A stretch of DNA of 7,229 nucleotides from JABCPH02 sp963524305. Lineage in GTDB: Bacteria; Fusobacteriota; Fusobacteriia; Fusobacteriales; Leptotrichiaceae. Each line of letters opens with the position of its first letter. The stretch's first letter is position 1. Location of the stretch: contig CAURGH010000039.1 in NCBI GenBank assembly GCA_963524305.1, positions 1 through 7,229 on the forward strand, in the 5' to 3' direction. Of the stretch, positions 6,583-7,229 are shown piece after piece. Both the position numbers and the translations under genes were made by a program. Below the pieces are notes generated by a model that did not search any database, was not told the DNA's origin, and saw only the letters and a list, made by a program, of their open reading frames with translations.

Positions 6583-6611
6583 TTGAATTCCTGTAAATTC
6601 TATGATACAAT
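6583..6611 (+). promoter_or_regulatory. Promoter of the small secreted-protein gene
   Basis: TTGAAT (6583-6588) and TACAAT (6606-6611) are spaced by exactly 17 bases, and TG at 6603-6604 makes an extended -10 (TGATACAAT). This is the same layout and the same -10 box as the promoter in front of the regulator gene at 122-150. Transcription should start near 6618, giving a leader of about 60 bases. No operator-like palindrome of the TTAGGT type is seen next to it. Confidence 0.7.
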
Positions 6612-6677
6612 TTCATTAATCAAGAAGCAGAATAAAAAATTTGATATTTTGAAAACAAATAAAAAGGAGAATTTGTT

Positions 6678-7155
6678 ATGAAGAAAAATTTAAAAAAATT
6701 ATGTTTGCTAATGGTAGGTAGTATTAGCAATGGGAGTAGTAACTTATGCAAATGGAAGAGCAACTGCTCAAAATAACACTCAAGCTGTTACACAAAGTGA
6801 AGAATTTCCAGGCGGATTAGCAAAAGGAATAGATCAGAAATTTACTACAGATGGAAAGTTGCATGCAGAAAAGTTTTTGAATAAAACACTTAGTTATACA
6901 GATACAGCTGATACTTTTAAAATTCAAAAAGACAGCAAAGGATATTTTGTTACAAAATATATTGATGAATCTCTAGAGCAAGACAGTTCTGATTCAATAA
7001 AAGAAGAAAAAGTAAGATTAAGATTAGAAAAGAAAGTATTTCTTAGAGAAGTAGCCAAAGATGGGGATTACGCTTATGCTTACGACACAAAACTTAAAAA
7101 AGTAGTAATAATAAATCCACATAACAATTATAGAATAATGACCGTAGTTGATTAA
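6678..7155 (+). pseudogene. Small secreted protein of unknown function, frameshifted in its signal peptide
   Basis: I do not recognise the family. A good ribosome binding site (AAGGAG, 6664-6669) precedes ATG at 6678, which reads MKKNLKKLCLLMV and then runs off into a short dead end (stop 6774-6776). The main open frame (6730-7155, 141 codons) is shifted by one base and continues the signal peptide perfectly: VVLAMGVVTYA, then N. Removing one G at 6717/6718 restores GTA-GTA-GTA-TTA-GCA-ATG and a 158-residue protein. It would have a 24-residue signal peptide (cleavage after TYA) and a hydrophilic, charged mature part of about 134 residues without cysteines. The ATG at 6730 has no convincing ribosome binding site, and starting there would lose the signal. 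So the gene is either inactivated, switchable by slippage, or hit by a sequencing error. It has its own promoter, and an insertion-sequence end begins just after its stop. Confidence 0.7.
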
Positions 7156-7160
7156 AAAAA

Positions 7161-7229
7161 GGGAGAGTGTCCAAAATTTTGTGTAAACTCAAAATATAAT
7201 ATATGGTACAGGATGGTAGTTTTATCATC
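7161..7229. mobile_element. Probable start of an IS256-family insertion sequence
   Basis: GGGAGAGTGTCCAAAATTTT followed by GTGTAAACTC resembles terminal inverted repeats of IS256 (Mutator-type) elements, in which an ATTGTGTAAA-like core is typical. It starts five bases after the stop codon of the small secreted-protein gene, within an A-run. The remaining bases to the window end contain no coding sequence I can identify, so the transposase, if present, lies beyond the edge. Family assignment is from memory of such ends and not certain; the opposite end and target duplication are not visible. Confidence 0.5.

Noticed and set aside
6730..6732. ATG at 6730 as genuine start of the small secreted protein
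   Set aside because: No convincing ribosome binding site, and the upstream frame supplies the missing half of a signal peptide from a well-formed start at 6678.

Overview
The window is strongly AT-rich bacterial DNA with purine-rich Shine-Dalgarno sites. All supported genes lie on the + strand. Protein style (a TroA-type metal-binding lipoprotein, tandem META-domain lipoprotein, AT-rich codons, short Lys-rich signal peptides) suggests a member of the Fusobacteriota, most likely Leptotrichia or a close relative. This assignment is inferred from sequence style, not from a marker gene.

Left part (1-4623): after a transposon-like end at the left edge (about 1-55) comes a metal-uptake operon. A textbook extended -10 promoter (122-150) is followed by two TTAGGT-type palindromes (159-176 and 183-196), which are good candidates for the operator of the first gene, a DtxR/MntR-family regulator. 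Next come a TroA-like metal-binding lipoprotein, the ATPase TroB, and two ABC-3 permeases, TroC and TroD. Spacing is tight: mntR/troA 13 bp, troB/troC 1 bp, troC/troD overlapping by 1 bp. This is a complete manganese/zinc/iron importer preceded by its own repressor, so metal-loaded regulator would shut down both itself and the transporter. TroD has an extra C-terminal cytoplasmic winged-helix-like tail that resembles the wing of the operon's own regulator.

Middle (4660-5556): a DMT/EamA-family transporter follows 36 bp after troD with its own ribosome binding site and no visible terminator between, so it may be read through from the metal operon.

Right part (5557-7229): a 199-bp AT-rich leader precedes a lipoprotein made of two META (HslJ-like) domains, both lacking the family's usual cysteine pair. 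A second strong extended -10 promoter (6583-6611) then drives a small secreted protein of unknown function. Its signal peptide is split by an apparent 1-base insertion at 6717/6718. Five bases after that gene's stop codon begins a sequence resembling an IS256-type terminal inverted repeat, running out of the window. The segment is thus bracketed by two different insertion-sequence ends.

Most of the window is a conventional metal-homeostasis locus. The items most worth checking are the permease-fused winged helix, the double operator, the frameshifted secreted protein and the cysteine-less META pair.
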